Assembly: GCF_965199065.1 (NCBI RefSeq)
Contig: NZ_CBDAQN010000003.1
Coordinates: 62,001 to 126,000 of the forward strand
DNA: 64,000 nt
Direction of reading: 5' to 3'
Origin: Acidisoma sp965199065
Lineage (GTDB): Bacteria; Pseudomonadota; Alphaproteobacteria; Acetobacterales; Acetobacteraceae
The position numbers and the translations under genes were made by a program. Positions within the stretch are counted from its first letter, which is position 1; every line of letters starts with the position of its first letter. Shown here in pieces: positions 53,531 to 62,891 of the stretch. The notes under the pieces were generated by a model that was given only the letters and a program-made list of their open reading frames with translations, ran no database searches and had not been told where the DNA came from.

Positions 53531-54855
53531 TCCGGCACCGTCTCCCGCGACCACAGCGCCGCGATATCCTGCCGGGGGCTGATCACCGCGTAGCGGTCGC
53601 CATCCACCAGGGCCGCCGCCGCCAAAGGCCGGGCGTTGTAGGTTGAACTCATCACCGCACCGTAGGCCCCGGCATCCAAGATCGCCACAACAGCTTCGGG
53701 GCCAAGCAGAGGCAGCATGCGGTCCCTCGCGAAGGTGTCACCGGTTTCGCAAACCGGCCCGACGACGTCGGCCGCCGTAACGGGTCCCGCGGAATCCATG
53801 GCGGAGACCGGGACGATCCCGTGCCACGCATCGTACATCGCCGGCCGCACGAGGTCGTTCATGGCCGCATCCAGCACGATGAAGCGCCGCGTTCCCGTCT
53901 GCTTTGCGAGGACGACGGAAGCGAGCAGCACCCCCGCCGGCGCCACCAGCCAGCGTCCGGGCTCCAGCATGAGATCGAGCCCGAGGCCGCCCAACGTCTC
54001 GGCCAGCGCCGCGGCGAAATCGCCAAGCGATGGTGCGGCCTCGGCGCCGTAGGGAATGCCGATGCCGCCGCCGCAATCGACGCGGGTAACCATGTGCCCG
54101 GAAGCGCGTAGCCGCTCCACCAGCTCACCCACCCTGCCGAACGCCGCGCGGAACGGCGCCATCGAGAGGATCTGACTGCCGATGTGGACGGCGAGGCCGA
54201 GCGCGCGCAGCCCGGGCAGGGTCGCCGCGTAGCCATAGACCGCCTCCGCCTCATCCCAGGCGATGCCGAACTTGTTCTCGGCGCGGCCCGTCGTGATCTT
54301 GGCGTGCGTCTCCGCATCCACGTCGGGGTTCACCCGGATGACGATGTCGACAACCCGCCCGGCCGCCTCGGCGACCGCCGAAAGCATGGCCAGTTCCTCG
54401 CGGCTCTCCACATTGATCTGCGCGATCCCTTCCGAGACGGCGAGGCGCAGGTCTGCCACAGTCTTGCCGACGCCCGAGAAGACGATGCGCGACGCCGGGA
54501 TGCCGGCCTTCAGCGCGCGCTGGAACTCCCCGGCGCTGACGACATCGGCGCCCACGCCCTCCGCCGCCATGATGGCGAGGATGGCAAGATGGTCGTTCGC
54601 CTTCACGGCGTAGTGGATGTGGGCGTGGTCCAGCTTCGCGCCGCGGAGTGCATCGCCCAGCGCGGCCAGTCGTGCGCGGATGGTGCCGGCGCCATAGACC
54701 CAGCAGGGCGTGCCGAGGTCGCGGGCAATGGTGGCGAGCGCCACGCCCTCCAGCATCAGCCCGTCCGCCGGATCCATGGTTAAGTTCGGGCGGTCCGCGA
54801 TCAGCGCCGCTATATCGGGTTCAGCACCCGGAAAAAGGCCCTCGTGATCGGCCAT
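53497..54855 (-). CDS. lysA: Diaminopimelate decarboxylase
   Basis: The protein is 452 residues. It makes L-lysine from meso-diaminopimelate. The PLP lysine is in HIHYAVKANDHLAILA (Lys85), followed by GVGADVVSAGEFQRAL, VDCGGGIGIPYG (phosphate site), DLMLEPGRWLVAPAGVL and the CETGDTFARDR substrate motif. It uses pyridoxal phosphate in the cytoplasm. It lies between the small lipoprotein gene (three bases away) and the TIGR02302 gene, which it overlaps, so the whole set from argH onward is probably one operon. Confidence 0.95.
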   Translation of the reverse strand: MADHEGLFPGAEPDIAALIADRPNLTMDPADGLMLEGVALATIARDLGTPCWVYGAGTIRARLAALGDALRGAKLDHAHIHYAVKANDHLAILAIMAAEGVGADVVSAGEFQRALKAGIPASRIVFSGVGKTVADLRLAVSEGIAQINVESREELAMLSAVAEAAGRVVDIVIRVNPDVDAETHAKITTGRAENKFGIAWDEAEAVYGYAATLPGLRALGLAVHIGSQILSMAPFRAAFGRVGELVERLRASGHMVTRVDCGGGIGIPYGAEAAPSLGDFAAALAETLGGLGLDLMLEPGRWLVAPAGVLLASVVLAKQTGTRRFIVLDAAMNDLVRPAMYDAWHGIVPVSAMDSAGPVTAADVVGPVCETGDTFARDRMLPLLGPEAVVAILDAGAYGAVMSSTYNARPLAAAALVDGDRYAVISPRQDIAALWSRETVPEWLSDAAAPSY

Positions 54856-54858
54856 GAG

Positions 54859-54999
54859 CTATTGGGCCGGATACGGGAGCCGGTAGAGGATTTCCTTGTC
54901 GGGCGGCCCCGGCATCGAATTGGGGCCGACCTTCCCGCAGGCGGCCAAGCTCAACACGGCGGGAGCCAGAACGGCCGCCAGCAACAGAAGCCGGATCAT
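54859..54999 (-). CDS. Small LptM-like lipoprotein
   Basis: The frame is 46 residues. The signal MIRLLLLAAVLAPAVLSLAA is followed by the lipobox cysteine in AACGKVGPN and a Pro-rich tail. The CG-KGPL-like motif after the lipidated Cys is the mark of the YifL/LptM family, which helps the LptD outer-membrane protein mature. Its ATG overlaps the argH stop (ATGA). An argH-lipoprotein-lysA order is common in proteobacteria, which supports the call despite the small size. Confidence 0.8.
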   Translation of the reverse strand: MIRLLLLAAVLAPAVLSLAACGKVGPNSMPGPPDKEILYRLPYPAQ

Positions 55000-56435
55000 G
55001 CCGCCTGCTCCGCATCCAGCAGCGCCCGCCAGCGTGCCGCTTCCTTCGCCACATTGGCGGGTGCGGTGCCGCCGAAGCTCGTCCGTGACGCGACGGAGGC
55101 CGTCACCGTCAGCACCCCGTAGACGTCCGCCGTTATGCCCGGTTCGATCGACTGCATGGCGCCGAGGTCGAGCGAGGCGAGATCGACCTCCCGCGCCTCG
55201 GCCAGGGCCACCAGCCTGCCGGTGACATGATGCGCCTGGCGGAACGGCAGCTTGAGCGTCCGCACGAGCCAGTCGGCGAGGTCGGTCGCGGTTGCAAAGC
55301 CCTGACCTGCCGCCACCGCCATCCGCCCGAGCTCGGGCATCAGATCGCGGACCATACCCTCGGTGGCGGCGAGGCAGAGGGCGAGCGTGTCCGCCGCCTC
55401 GAACACCGGCTCCTTGTCCTCCTGCATGTCTTTGCCGTAGGCGAGCGGCAGGCCCTTCATCACCGTCAGCAGGGCGACGAGCGAGCCGGCGATCCGTCCG
55501 GTCTTGGCGCGCACCAGTTCGGCCGCATCCGGGTTGCGCTTCTGGGGCATGATCGAGCTGCCGGTCGTGAAGGCGTCCGACAGCCGGATGAAGCGAAACG
55601 GCGCGCTGCACCAGATCACGATCTCCTCGGCGAGGCGCGACAGGTGCGTGGCGCAGATGGCGGCGGCGGCCAGGAACTCGAGCGCGAAATCCCGATCGGA
55701 CACGGAGTCCAGCGAGTTGGCCGTCGGCCGGTCGAAACCGAGCGCCACCGCCGTGTGGTGCCGGTCGATGGGAAAAGACGTGCCGGCGAGCGCCGCCGCG
55801 CCGAGCGGGCATTCGTTCAGCCGCCGTCGGCAGTCGGCCAGGCGGCTGCGGTCCCGCGCCAGCATCTCGACATAGGCCATCAAGTGGTGCCCGAAGGTCA
55901 CGGGCTGCGCCGTCTGTAGATGGGTGAACCCCGGCATCGGGTCGGCCGCATGCTCCGCCGCTCGTTCCACGAGGGCAAGCATCGCGCCGGTCATTTGCGC
56001 CGACAGCCCGTCGATCGCATCCCGCACCCAGAGCTTGAAGTCGCAGGCGACCTGATCGTTGCGGCTGCGTCCGGTATGAAGGCGCCGGCCTGCATCGCCG
56101 ATGCGCTCGGTCAGCCGCGCCTCGATATTCATGTGGATGTCCTCGAGGGCGGTCTCGAACGTAAACCGGCCCTCGGCAATTTCGCGGCCGATGGCGCCCA
56201 GGCCCTCGGCGATGGCGCGCTGGTCTTCCGCGGAGATGACGCCGGTTTCACCCAGCATCGCGGCATGGGCAAGCGAACCCTCGATGTCCTGCTGCCACAT
56301 CCTTTTATCGAACCCGATCGAAGCATTGATATCGCTCATGATCTGAGCCGGACCGGCGGCGAATCGTCCGCCCCATTGCGCATTGGCGGTGACGGGGCTT
56401 GTCTTAGTGGTAGGCTCGCCGTTGCGAGACGCCAT
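54996..56435 (-). CDS. argH: Argininosuccinate lyase
   Basis: The protein is 479 residues from ATG 56435 (MASRNGEP); a longer frame would run into the divergent tlpA-like gene. It splits argininosuccinate into arginine and fumarate. The signature GSSIMPQKRNPD of the fumarase/aspartase superfamily is complete. RLHTGRSRNDQVACDF near residue 125 and GFTHLQTAQPVTFGHHLMAY supply further active-site residues. Length and order match ArgH. It is divergent from the thioredoxin-like gene, with 67 bases between starts. Confidence 0.96.
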   Translation of the reverse strand: MASRNGEPTTKTSPVTANAQWGGRFAAGPAQIMSDINASIGFDKRMWQQDIEGSLAHAAMLGETGVISAEDQRAIAEGLGAIGREIAEGRFTFETALEDIHMNIEARLTERIGDAGRRLHTGRSRNDQVACDFKLWVRDAIDGLSAQMTGAMLALVERAAEHAADPMPGFTHLQTAQPVTFGHHLMAYVEMLARDRSRLADCRRRLNECPLGAAALAGTSFPIDRHHTAVALGFDRPTANSLDSVSDRDFALEFLAAAAICATHLSRLAEEIVIWCSAPFRFIRLSDAFTTGSSIMPQKRNPDAAELVRAKTGRIAGSLVALLTVMKGLPLAYGKDMQEDKEPVFEAADTLALCLAATEGMVRDLMPELGRMAVAAGQGFATATDLADWLVRTLKLPFRQAHHVTGRLVALAEAREVDLASLDLGAMQSIEPGITADVYGVLTVTASVASRTSFGGTAPANVAKEAARWRALLDAEQAA

Positions 56436-56502
56436 TAGCGTGCCGGTGCTAGGCCTCGGCGCCGGAAGCGGCTGACTGCTGTCGTTCAAGGAGCGTATCC
56501 CA

Positions 56503-57099
56503 ATGAGCTTGAAGGTTTCGCGCCGCCGCGTTCTGGTGACGGCGGCCACGGTAGCCGCAGGCACGATTGGCGGCAACTTGGCGCCGCGCCGCGCCCTCGC
56601 GCAGGAGATGGGCAGCGTCGACGACCTGGAGGAGATGCCGCCCGGCGCCACTCTACCCGCGTTCCAGTTCTTCACGGCGGATAATCAGCCGCGCACGCTG
56701 GCTGATTACCGCGGGCGCGGCGTCGTACTCAACCTCTGGGCGACATGGTGTGGACCCTGCGTGGCCGAGATGCCGACGCTCGACACGCTCGCCGCCGCGG
56801 TATCGGCGGACGACATCGTCGTTCTGCCGGTTTCATCGGATGCGGGCGGGGCCGCCAGCGTTCGTGCCTTCTATGACGGCCATGACATCGATCACCTGCC
56901 GGTTCTGCTCGATCCGGGTGGTGCCGTCACCCAGGCCTGGCAGGTTCCGGGCATTCCGGTGACCGTGATCTTCGATCGGTCCGGCCATCCCCGGGCGCGA
57001 CTGATCGGCGGCGCGGACTGGAGCACTCCGGCGGCCGTGGCCAAGGTCAAGGCTTTGTGCGGCCCTAACCTGTCGAAGATCCCGGCGGTGAAAATCTGA
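56503..57099 (+). CDS. TlpA-like periplasmic thiol-disulfide protein
   Basis: The protein is 198 residues. The N-terminus SRRRVLVTAATVAAGTIGG is a likely twin-arginine signal. The thioredoxin fold shows VVLNLWATWCGPCVAEMPTL with the active CxxC at about residues 83-86, and the cis-Pro loop WQVPGIPVTVIFD. It reduces or holds periplasmic disulfides, for example in cytochrome c maturation. A tlpA-argH divergent pair is a usual arrangement in alphaproteobacteria. Confidence 0.9.
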   Translation: MSLKVSRRRVLVTAATVAAGTIGGNLAPRRALAQEMGSVDDLEEMPPGATLPAFQFFTADNQPRTLADYRGRGVVLNLWATWCGPCVAEMPTLDTLAAAVSADDIVVLPVSSDAGGAASVRAFYDGHDIDHLPVLLDPGGAVTQAWQVPGIPVTVIFDRSGHPRARLIGGADWSTPAAVAKVKALCGPNLSKIPAVKI

Positions 57100-57119
57100 A
57101 CGGAAGGGGGTTCGCGGCC

Positions 57120-57821
57120 TTACTCGGCGTAGATCATTTTCCGGGTCATGCCGCCGTCGACGATGAATTCGGAGCCGGTGACGAAGCCGCTCTCGCGCCC
57201 GACGAGCCATGCGACGAGGCTCGCCACGTCGCCGACGTGGCCGACACGCCCGGCCGGATGTTGTTCGTGATCCTCGGCGCTGAGTTCGATTCCGCGCGTC
57301 TCGATCCAGCCAGGGCTCACGCAATTCGCGCGAACGTCAGGTCCGAGGCTGACGGCAAGCGCATGGGTAAGCGCCAGCAGGCCGCCCTTGGAGGCTGCGT
57401 AGCTCTCGGTGTTCGGCTCCGACTGGTGGGCGCGGGTCGAGGCGATGGTGACGATCGCGCCATGAGATGCCCGGAGCAGCGTCTCGGCGGCGCGAGCGAG
57501 CAGGAAGGTGCTGGTGAGATTCGTGCCGATGACCGAGTTCCATTCGGCAAGGGCGAGCTTGCCGATCGGCTTGCGGATCATGAAGCCGGCATTGCAGATG
57601 AGGGCGTCGAGCCGCCCTTCCTCCGCGTTCAAACCTTCGACGAGTGTGCCGACCGCGTCCTCATCGGAGACATCGCAACACACGAACCGGCCGCCGTCGG
57701 GGGGTTCCAACGGATCGTCGCGGTCGGCGACGATAACGCGCCAGCCACCGAGCTCCAGCCTGGCGGCAATACCCGCGCCGATGCCGCGGGCGCCGCCCGT
57801 GACGAGAGCGACCTCGTTCAA
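57120..57821 (-). CDS. SDR-family oxidoreductase
   Basis: The protein is 233 residues. TGGARGIGAG (residues 8-17) binds NAD(P), NAG is in ICNAGFM, the catalytic Ser is in IVTIASTRAH, YAASK supplies Tyr and Lys, and VSPGWIETRG follows. It overlaps the phaR stop by four bases (ATGA), so both are translated together. It could be an acetoacetyl-CoA reductase, given the phaA and phaC genes nearby, but the sequence is not clearly PhaB and the substrate is open. Confidence 0.88.
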   Translation of the reverse strand: MNEVALVTGGARGIGAGIAARLELGGWRVIVADRDDPLEPPDGGRFVCCDVSDEDAVGTLVEGLNAEEGRLDALICNAGFMIRKPIGKLALAEWNSVIGTNLTSTFLLARAAETLLRASHGAIVTIASTRAHQSEPNTESYAASKGGLLALTHALAVSLGPDVRANCVSPGWIETRGIELSAEDHEQHPAGRVGHVGDVASLVAWLVGRESGFVTGSEFIVDGGMTRKMIYAE

Positions 57822-58534
57822 TCGGCTGCCGTCTTGCCGTCCAGGGTGCGCTTCGCCTTGACCTCGACCGCCGGCTCGCGGACCTGCGCGCGCGTGTCGC
57901 GCAACTCCTTCTGCAAGCGGGCTAGTTCGCCGCGCAGCACGGCCACTTCATAGGCAAGGTCGGGCTGAATGGCGGCGGCTGATGCCGTGCTGGCCGTGGC
58001 CGTGGTGGCCGCCGCAGGCTCGGTCGCTTCGGTCGAACCTTCGGTGCCACGGTAAAACGGGCTGAACAAGGTCATTGCCCGCTCAATCATCGCCATGTTC
58101 TGGCGGCCCATCTGCTCGATGTCGAACGGAAACAGATTTCCCACCGTCTGCTGCATCGCCTGGCGCACCTGCTGCTGCTGGGTGGTGAAATTCGCCATCG
58201 ATTGCTCAAGGTAGCGCGGCACAACGTTTTGCATGCTGTCGCCGTAGAAGCCGATCAGGTGCCGCAGGAACGTCGTCGGCAGCAGTGCGCTACCCTTGCT
58301 TTCTTCCTCGACAATGATCTGGGTGAGGACGCTCCGCGTGATGTCCTCGCCCGATTTTGCGTCATAAACGATGAAGTCACGCCCTTCACGCACCATCAGG
58401 GCCAGGTTGTCGAGAGTGATGTAGCTCGAGCTCTCAGTGTTGTAGAGACGCCGATTCGCATACTTTTTAACAACCACAGGAGGCTTGGCGGAAGCATCAG
58501 CGGCGCCGGCAGGCATCTCAGCTTGCGACATCAT
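57818..58534 (-). CDS. phaR: PHA synthesis repressor PhaR
   Basis: The protein is 238 residues. The DNA-binding PHB_acc_N domain is unmistakable: VVKKYANRRLYNTESSSYIT, LDNLALMVREGRDFIVYDAK and SVLTQIIVEEE. Two PHB_acc repeats follow (LLPTTFLRHLIGFYGDSMQN). The tail is Ala/Thr-rich with a final coiled coil. PhaR senses polyhydroxybutyrate and represses phasin and pha genes. It is divergent from the phaE-like/phaC pair, and the 137-base gap is its expected binding place. Confidence 0.94.
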   Translation of the reverse strand: MMSQAEMPAGAADASAKPPVVVKKYANRRLYNTESSSYITLDNLALMVREGRDFIVYDAKSGEDITRSVLTQIIVEEESKGSALLPTTFLRHLIGFYGDSMQNVVPRYLEQSMANFTTQQQQVRQAMQQTVGNLFPFDIEQMGRQNMAMIERAMTLFSPFYRGTEGSTEATEPAAATTATASTASAAAIQPDLAYEVAVLRGELARLQKELRDTRAQVREPAVEVKAKRTLDGKTAAD

Positions 58535-58671
58535 TTGACCCCAAAATCTTGTATCCGAACGGTAGCATGGAGCGGCAGGCGCGGCGAGAGCTCCACTTTC
58601 TGATTACAATCATAGATTAAGAGAATGCGCCTGGGCACGACTTGTTAGCGGCGCTGGAGTAAGAATACGGC

Positions 58672-59235
58672 ATGGATGACGGTGACGAACCGCCGCGGAC
58701 GGGCTCCGCGCGGCCCGAGACAGACGACAAGCCCGATGGCATGCCTTGGCCCGAGGATGATTTCCGGGCCTTGGCCGAGGATTGGATCGCCATATGGCAA
58801 AGCGAGATCACGGCTTATCTGGGCGATCCCGAGACGCAGCAGGCTTGGGGCGCGATGATAGCACTCTGGGCCGGGGCCGCGCAGGCGATGATGCGCGGCA
58901 TGCCGCCGACGTCTGGATTTGCGCCAGGTTTCGGGGCGGGCTTTGGTTTTCCGGGCGGTCCGGCCCGTACGAAACGTCCAAAATCCGCGGCGCCTTCGGA
59001 TGAGCGCCGCCCAGCCCAAGCCGAGCCCATCCAGCCCGGGACCGTCCAGCCCGGGACCAATGCTCCGCCGGGGCCCGCGCCCGGTGCTGCTGCACCTGTC
59101 GCTCGCGATGATGAGATCCGCCGTCTTGAGCAGCGCGTGGCCGAGCTGGAGCGCAGCCTGGCCGAGCAGGACCGGCGCCGCGGAACCGCTGGCGAAAATC
59201 GCCGAGCACGTCGCGCGGTCCGGCCCAGGAGCTGA
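58672..59235 (+). CDS. PhaE-like accessory protein of the PHA synthase
   Basis: The protein is 187 residues. An acidic N-terminus is followed by ALAEDWIAIWQSEITAYLGD and WGAMIALWAGAAQAMMRGMP, then a Pro/Gly-rich middle. A short C-terminal coiled coil (EIRRLEQRVAELERSLAEQD) ends it. Class III synthases consist of PhaC and an accessory subunit of this general shape. It overlaps the phaC frame by about 128 bases. The call rests mainly on position and architecture. Confidence 0.6.
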   Translation: MDDGDEPPRTGSARPETDDKPDGMPWPEDDFRALAEDWIAIWQSEITAYLGDPETQQAWGAMIALWAGAAQAMMRGMPPTSGFAPGFGAGFGFPGGPARTKRPKSAAPSDERRPAQAEPIQPGTVQPGTNAPPGPAPGAAAPVARDDEIRRLEQRVAELERSLAEQDRRRGTAGENRRARRAVRPRS

Positions 59236-60262
59236 GAGCCGCTTCGCCCGCGCGCTGCTGACCGAGGCCTGGGCCCAGGACCGCGGCTTCCTGGCAGGCA
59301 TCGCCGCCTATCGCCGCCACCCCTACCAGCGCCTGGTGGAGGATCCGCCAAGTGTTTGGGAGGAAGGCGGCAGCCGCTTGCTTGACTACTCTACCAACGG
59401 CGACGGGCCACTGGTGATGGTCGTGCCCAGCCTCATCAACCGCGCGTATATTCTCGACCTGATGCCGGGCAAATCGCTGATGCGCTACCTGGCCGCGGAG
59501 GGTCTGCAGCCCCTGCTGCTGGATTGGGGCTATCCTGGCCCCTTGGAACGCCGCTTCACCCTGACCGACTACATTGCCGGCCGCCTCGAACGTGCGCTCA
59601 ACGCCGTGGGACGCCCGGTCATCCTCGTTGGCTACTGCATGGGAGGGTTGCTGACGCTCGCGGCAGCCCTGCGCCGCCCTGACCTCGTGCGCGGACTCGC
59701 CCTCCTTGCCACGCCCTGGGATTTTCACACGCCGGACGCCGACCGGGCACGCGGGCTTGCAGGCCTTCTGCCGGCTCTGGAACCGGTCATGAGCGCCAGC
59801 GGCGCGCTTGCCACCGACCTCCTGCAGATGCTTTTCGCCTGTCTCGATCCATTCCAGACGCCAGTGAAATACCGCAACTTCGGGCGGCTGGATCAGTCCG
59901 GAGCGGCCGCCCGGCTCGTCGTCGCCATAGAGGATTGGCTGAACGACGGCATTCCCTTGGCCGCGCCGGTGGCGCGAGCCTGCCTCGGCGAATGGTATGG
60001 GGAGAACGCCACGGCTGAGGGGCGTTGGGCCATTGCAGGCGCACCGGTCGACCCGACCCGGCTCGTCCAGCCGGCCTTCATCGCGATCCCCAACCGGGAC
60101 CGCATCGTGCCGCCGGAATCGGCGAGCGCACTCGCAGAACTTATCCCCCGCGCGACCATCCATCGCCCGGCGGCAGGGCATGTGGGCATGGCTGCCGGAC
60201 GTCGCGCCGAGGCCGAACTTTGGCGCCCTCTGCGGGATTGGTGCCACAGCCTCGATGGCTGA
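59108..60262 (+). CDS. phaC: Polyhydroxyalkanoate synthase, short (class III-like) PhaC
   Basis: The protein is about 384 residues from ATG 59108, the most downstream usable start (59111 is equivalent). The lipase-like box GYCMGG holds the catalytic Cys at about residue 177. VMVVPSLINRAYILDLMPGK and LLLDWGYPGPLERRFTLTDY are family marks, and the catalytic His lies in AAGHVGMAAGRRA. It polymerises hydroxyacyl-CoA into PHA granules. Its short length, without the 200-residue N-terminal part of class I enzymes, suggests that it works with the PhaE-like partner. Confidence 0.88.
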   Translation: MMRSAVLSSAWPSWSAAWPSRTGAAEPLAKIAEHVARSGPGAESRFARALLTEAWAQDRGFLAGIAAYRRHPYQRLVEDPPSVWEEGGSRLLDYSTNGDGPLVMVVPSLINRAYILDLMPGKSLMRYLAAEGLQPLLLDWGYPGPLERRFTLTDYIAGRLERALNAVGRPVILVGYCMGGLLTLAAALRRPDLVRGLALLATPWDFHTPDADRARGLAGLLPALEPVMSASGALATDLLQMLFACLDPFQTPVKYRNFGRLDQSGAAARLVVAIEDWLNDGIPLAAPVARACLGEWYGENATAEGRWAIAGAPVDPTRLVQPAFIAIPNRDRIVPPESASALAELIPRATIHRPAAGHVGMAAGRRAEAELWRPLRDWCHSLDG

Positions 60263-60346
60263 CTGCCTCGCTTCGCGCTCTATGGCCGATGCAGGCGGCT
60301 CGTCCTAAGGTAACTCAACCTGCAATGAAAAAAGGGGAGCATCGCC

Positions 60347-61519
60347 ATGGATGACATCGTCATCGTCTCCGCCGCACGGACGCCCGTCGGCAGCTTCAAC
60401 GGCGCCTTCGCCACCGTTCCTGCCCATCAGCTCGGTGTGGTCGCTATAAAAGCCGCACTCGAACGCGCCGGCGTCTCAGCCGAGGAGATCGACGAGGTCA
60501 TCCTCGGCCAGGTTCTGACCGCGGGTCAGGGCCAAAATCCGGCTCGTCAGGCGGCCATCCTCGCCGGCATCCCCGAGGAACGCACGGCCTTCGGCATCAA
60601 CCAGGTCTGCGGCTCGGGGCTGCGCGCCGTGGCGCTCGCCGCCCAGCAGATCCAGACCGGCCAGAGCCATATCGTGCTCGCCGGCGGCCAGGAAAGCATG
60701 AGCCTCTCGACCCACTGCGCCTATCTCCGGGCGGGCACCAAGATGGGCGACCTCGGCCTTGTCGACACCATGATCAAGGACGGTCTGTGGGATGCCTTCA
60801 ACGGCTATCACATGGGCACGACCGCTGAGAACGTGGCGACCGCCTTCCAGATCACCCGCCAGCAACAGGACGAATTCGCCGCCTCCTCCCAGCAGAAGGC
60901 GTCCGCCGCGCAGAAGTCCGGCCGCTTCAAGGACGAGATCGCGCCGGTCACCGTCAAAGGGCGCAAAGGCGACGTGGTGGTGAGCGACGACGAATATATC
61001 CGGCACGACTCCACCGTTGAGGGGATGGCCAAGCTGCGGCCCGCCTTCAGCAAGGAAGGCACGGTGACCGCCGGCAACGCCTCCGGCTTGAATGACGGCG
61101 CCGCCGCTCTCGTGGTCATGTCCGCGACCGAAGCCTCGAAGCGCGGTCTCAAGCCGCTGGCTCGCATCGCCGCCTTCGCGACCGCGGGCGTCGACCCCAA
61201 GGTGATGGGCACCGGACCGATCCCCTCCTCCACCAAAGCGCTGGAACGTGCCGGCTGGCGCGCGAGCGAGCTCGACCTCGTCGAGGCGAACGAGGCCTTC
61301 GCCGCGCAGGCCTGTGCGGTGAACAAGCAGATGGGCTGGGACCTGGCGAAGGTGAACGTCAACGGCGGAGCGATCGCCATCGGCCATCCCATCGGCGCCT
61401 CGGGCGCACGGGTGCTGACGACGTTGCTCTACGAGATGCAGAAGCGCGACGCGAAGAAAGGCCTGGCCACCCTCTGCATCGGCGGCGGCATGGGCGTGGC
61501 CATGTGCCTCGAACGGTAA
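60347..61519 (+). CDS. phaA: Acetyl-CoA C-acetyltransferase (PhaA)
   Basis: The protein is 390 residues behind AAAAAAGGGGAG. It condenses two acetyl-CoA to acetoacetyl-CoA, the first PHA step. The nucleophilic Cys88 is in INQVCGSGLRAV. NGGAIAIGHPIGASGARVL and the second Cys in LCIGGGMGVAM are intact. Its place 84 bases after phaC supports the PHA role. The lack of a clear phaB next to it leaves the reductase unassigned. Confidence 0.94.
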   Translation: MDDIVIVSAARTPVGSFNGAFATVPAHQLGVVAIKAALERAGVSAEEIDEVILGQVLTAGQGQNPARQAAILAGIPEERTAFGINQVCGSGLRAVALAAQQIQTGQSHIVLAGGQESMSLSTHCAYLRAGTKMGDLGLVDTMIKDGLWDAFNGYHMGTTAENVATAFQITRQQQDEFAASSQQKASAAQKSGRFKDEIAPVTVKGRKGDVVVSDDEYIRHDSTVEGMAKLRPAFSKEGTVTAGNASGLNDGAAALVVMSATEASKRGLKPLARIAAFATAGVDPKVMGTGPIPSSTKALERAGWRASELDLVEANEAFAAQACAVNKQMGWDLAKVNVNGGAIAIGHPIGASGARVLTTLLYEMQKRDAKKGLATLCIGGGMGVAMCLER

Positions 61520-61540
61520 GCCGGCAGGCGGCTGCGGATG

Positions 61541-61564
61541 CCCGCGGGAGGTTACTCCCGTGGG
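61541..61564. terminator. Hairpin after phaA
   Basis: CCCGCGGGAG (61541-61550) pairs with CTCCCGTGGG (61555-61564), including one mismatch or wobble, 22 bases after the phaA stop. There is no T run. Confidence 0.4.
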
Positions 61565-61630
61565 TGCCCTGATCTGCGCGTCTCGCGATTGCGGGGCGCG
61601 CCCCGCCAAGACTAGGGTTCAGCACTTTTT

Positions 61631-62854
61631 ATGACAAAGGTGCATCGAACCGTGAGCCTGACCGCCGAACGACTGGACCGCGTGAGTCCGAGCCAGACCA
61701 TCGCCATCTCCTCCAAGGCCCGTGCCTTGAAGGCGGCGGGCCGGGACATCATCAGCCTTTCGGCCGGCGAGCCGGATTTCGATACGCCCGTGAACATAAA
61801 GGCCGCCGCCATTCGTGCGATCGAGGCGGGCGAGACGAAATACACCGACGTCGCCGGAACCCTGGCGCTGCGGCAGGCCGTCGCGGCGAAATTCAAGCGC
61901 GACAGCAATCTCGACTACACCCCTTCCGAGGTGATGATCTCCACCGGCGGCAAGCAGGTCATCTTCAACGCCATGGTGGCGACGCTGAACGCGGGCGACG
62001 AGGTCATCATCCCCTCACCGTGCTGGGTGAGCTACCCCGACATCGTGGCGCTGGCCGACGGCGCGCCTGTCATCGTGCCCTGCAGCCAGAACAGCGGCTT
62101 CAAGCTGCGGCCCGAGGATCTGGAAGCCGCGATTACGCCGAAGACCAAGTGGCTCATGCTGAACAGCCCGAGCAACCCATCGGGCGCGGCCTACACGGCC
62201 GCAGAACTCCGCGCGCTGGCCGAGGTGTTGCTGCGCCATCCCCATGTCTGGGTGATGACCGACGACATCTACGAGAAGCTCGTTTACGATGATTTTGAGT
62301 TTACAACGATCGCCCAGGTGGAACCGGGGCTCAAGGCCCGCACTCTGACGGTGAACGGTTGCAGCAAGGCCTATGCGATGACCGGCTGGCGCATAGGGTT
62401 CTGCGGCGGTCCCGCCAGCTTGATCAAGGCCATGGACAAGCTGCAGAGCCAATCGACATCGAACACGAGCAGCATCAGCCAGGCGGCGGCGGTCGAGGCG
62501 CTCAACGGGCCGCAGGAGTTCCTCCGCGAGATGACCGCGGTCTACCGGGAGCGCCGGGATCTCGTGGTCTCCATGCTCAACACGGCGCCGGGCATCAACT
62601 GCCACAAGCCGGAGGGTGCGTTCTACGTGTTCCCCGCCATCCACGGTTGCATCGGCAAGACCAGCCGGAGCGGCATCGCCATCACCGATGACGAAAGCTT
62701 CGTCACCGCGCTGCTGGATGAGGAAGGCGTGGCGGCGGTGCATGGCTCGGCCTTCATGTATCCCGGCCATTTCCGCGTGAGCTATGCGACCGACACCGAA
62801 TCCCTTCGCAAGGCCTGCGAGCGCATCAAGCATTTTTGCGACGGGCTGAAGTAG
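61631..62854 (+). CDS. Pyridoxal-phosphate aspartate aminotransferase (class I)
   Basis: The protein is 407 residues. IISLSAGEPDFDTPVNIKAA is the usual opening, GGKQVIFNA binds the cofactor phosphate, NSPSNPSGAAYT provides the Asn, and the PLP lysine is in NGCSKAYAMTGWRIGF. The end (MYPGHFRVSYATDTESLRKA) holds the carboxylate-binding Arg. This is the class Ib (AatA-like) group acting on aspartate, and sometimes on prephenate. A related gene lies about 280 bases downstream. Confidence 0.9.
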   Translation: MTKVHRTVSLTAERLDRVSPSQTIAISSKARALKAAGRDIISLSAGEPDFDTPVNIKAAAIRAIEAGETKYTDVAGTLALRQAVAAKFKRDSNLDYTPSEVMISTGGKQVIFNAMVATLNAGDEVIIPSPCWVSYPDIVALADGAPVIVPCSQNSGFKLRPEDLEAAITPKTKWLMLNSPSNPSGAAYTAAELRALAEVLLRHPHVWVMTDDIYEKLVYDDFEFTTIAQVEPGLKARTLTVNGCSKAYAMTGWRIGFCGGPASLIKAMDKLQSQSTSNTSSISQAAAVEALNGPQEFLREMTAVYRERRDLVVSMLNTAPGINCHKPEGAFYVFPAIHGCIGKTSRSGIAITDDESFVTALLDEEGVAAVHGSAFMYPGHFRVSYATDTESLRKACERIKHFCDGLK

Positions 62855-62891
62855 ATCTCCCGTCCGGAAACCGCGGCCTCGGATCGATGCA

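Noticed and set aside
58808..60247. Long minus-strand frame opposite phaC
   Set aside because: It shadows phaC and has a Gln/Gly/Arg-rich sequence without motifs.
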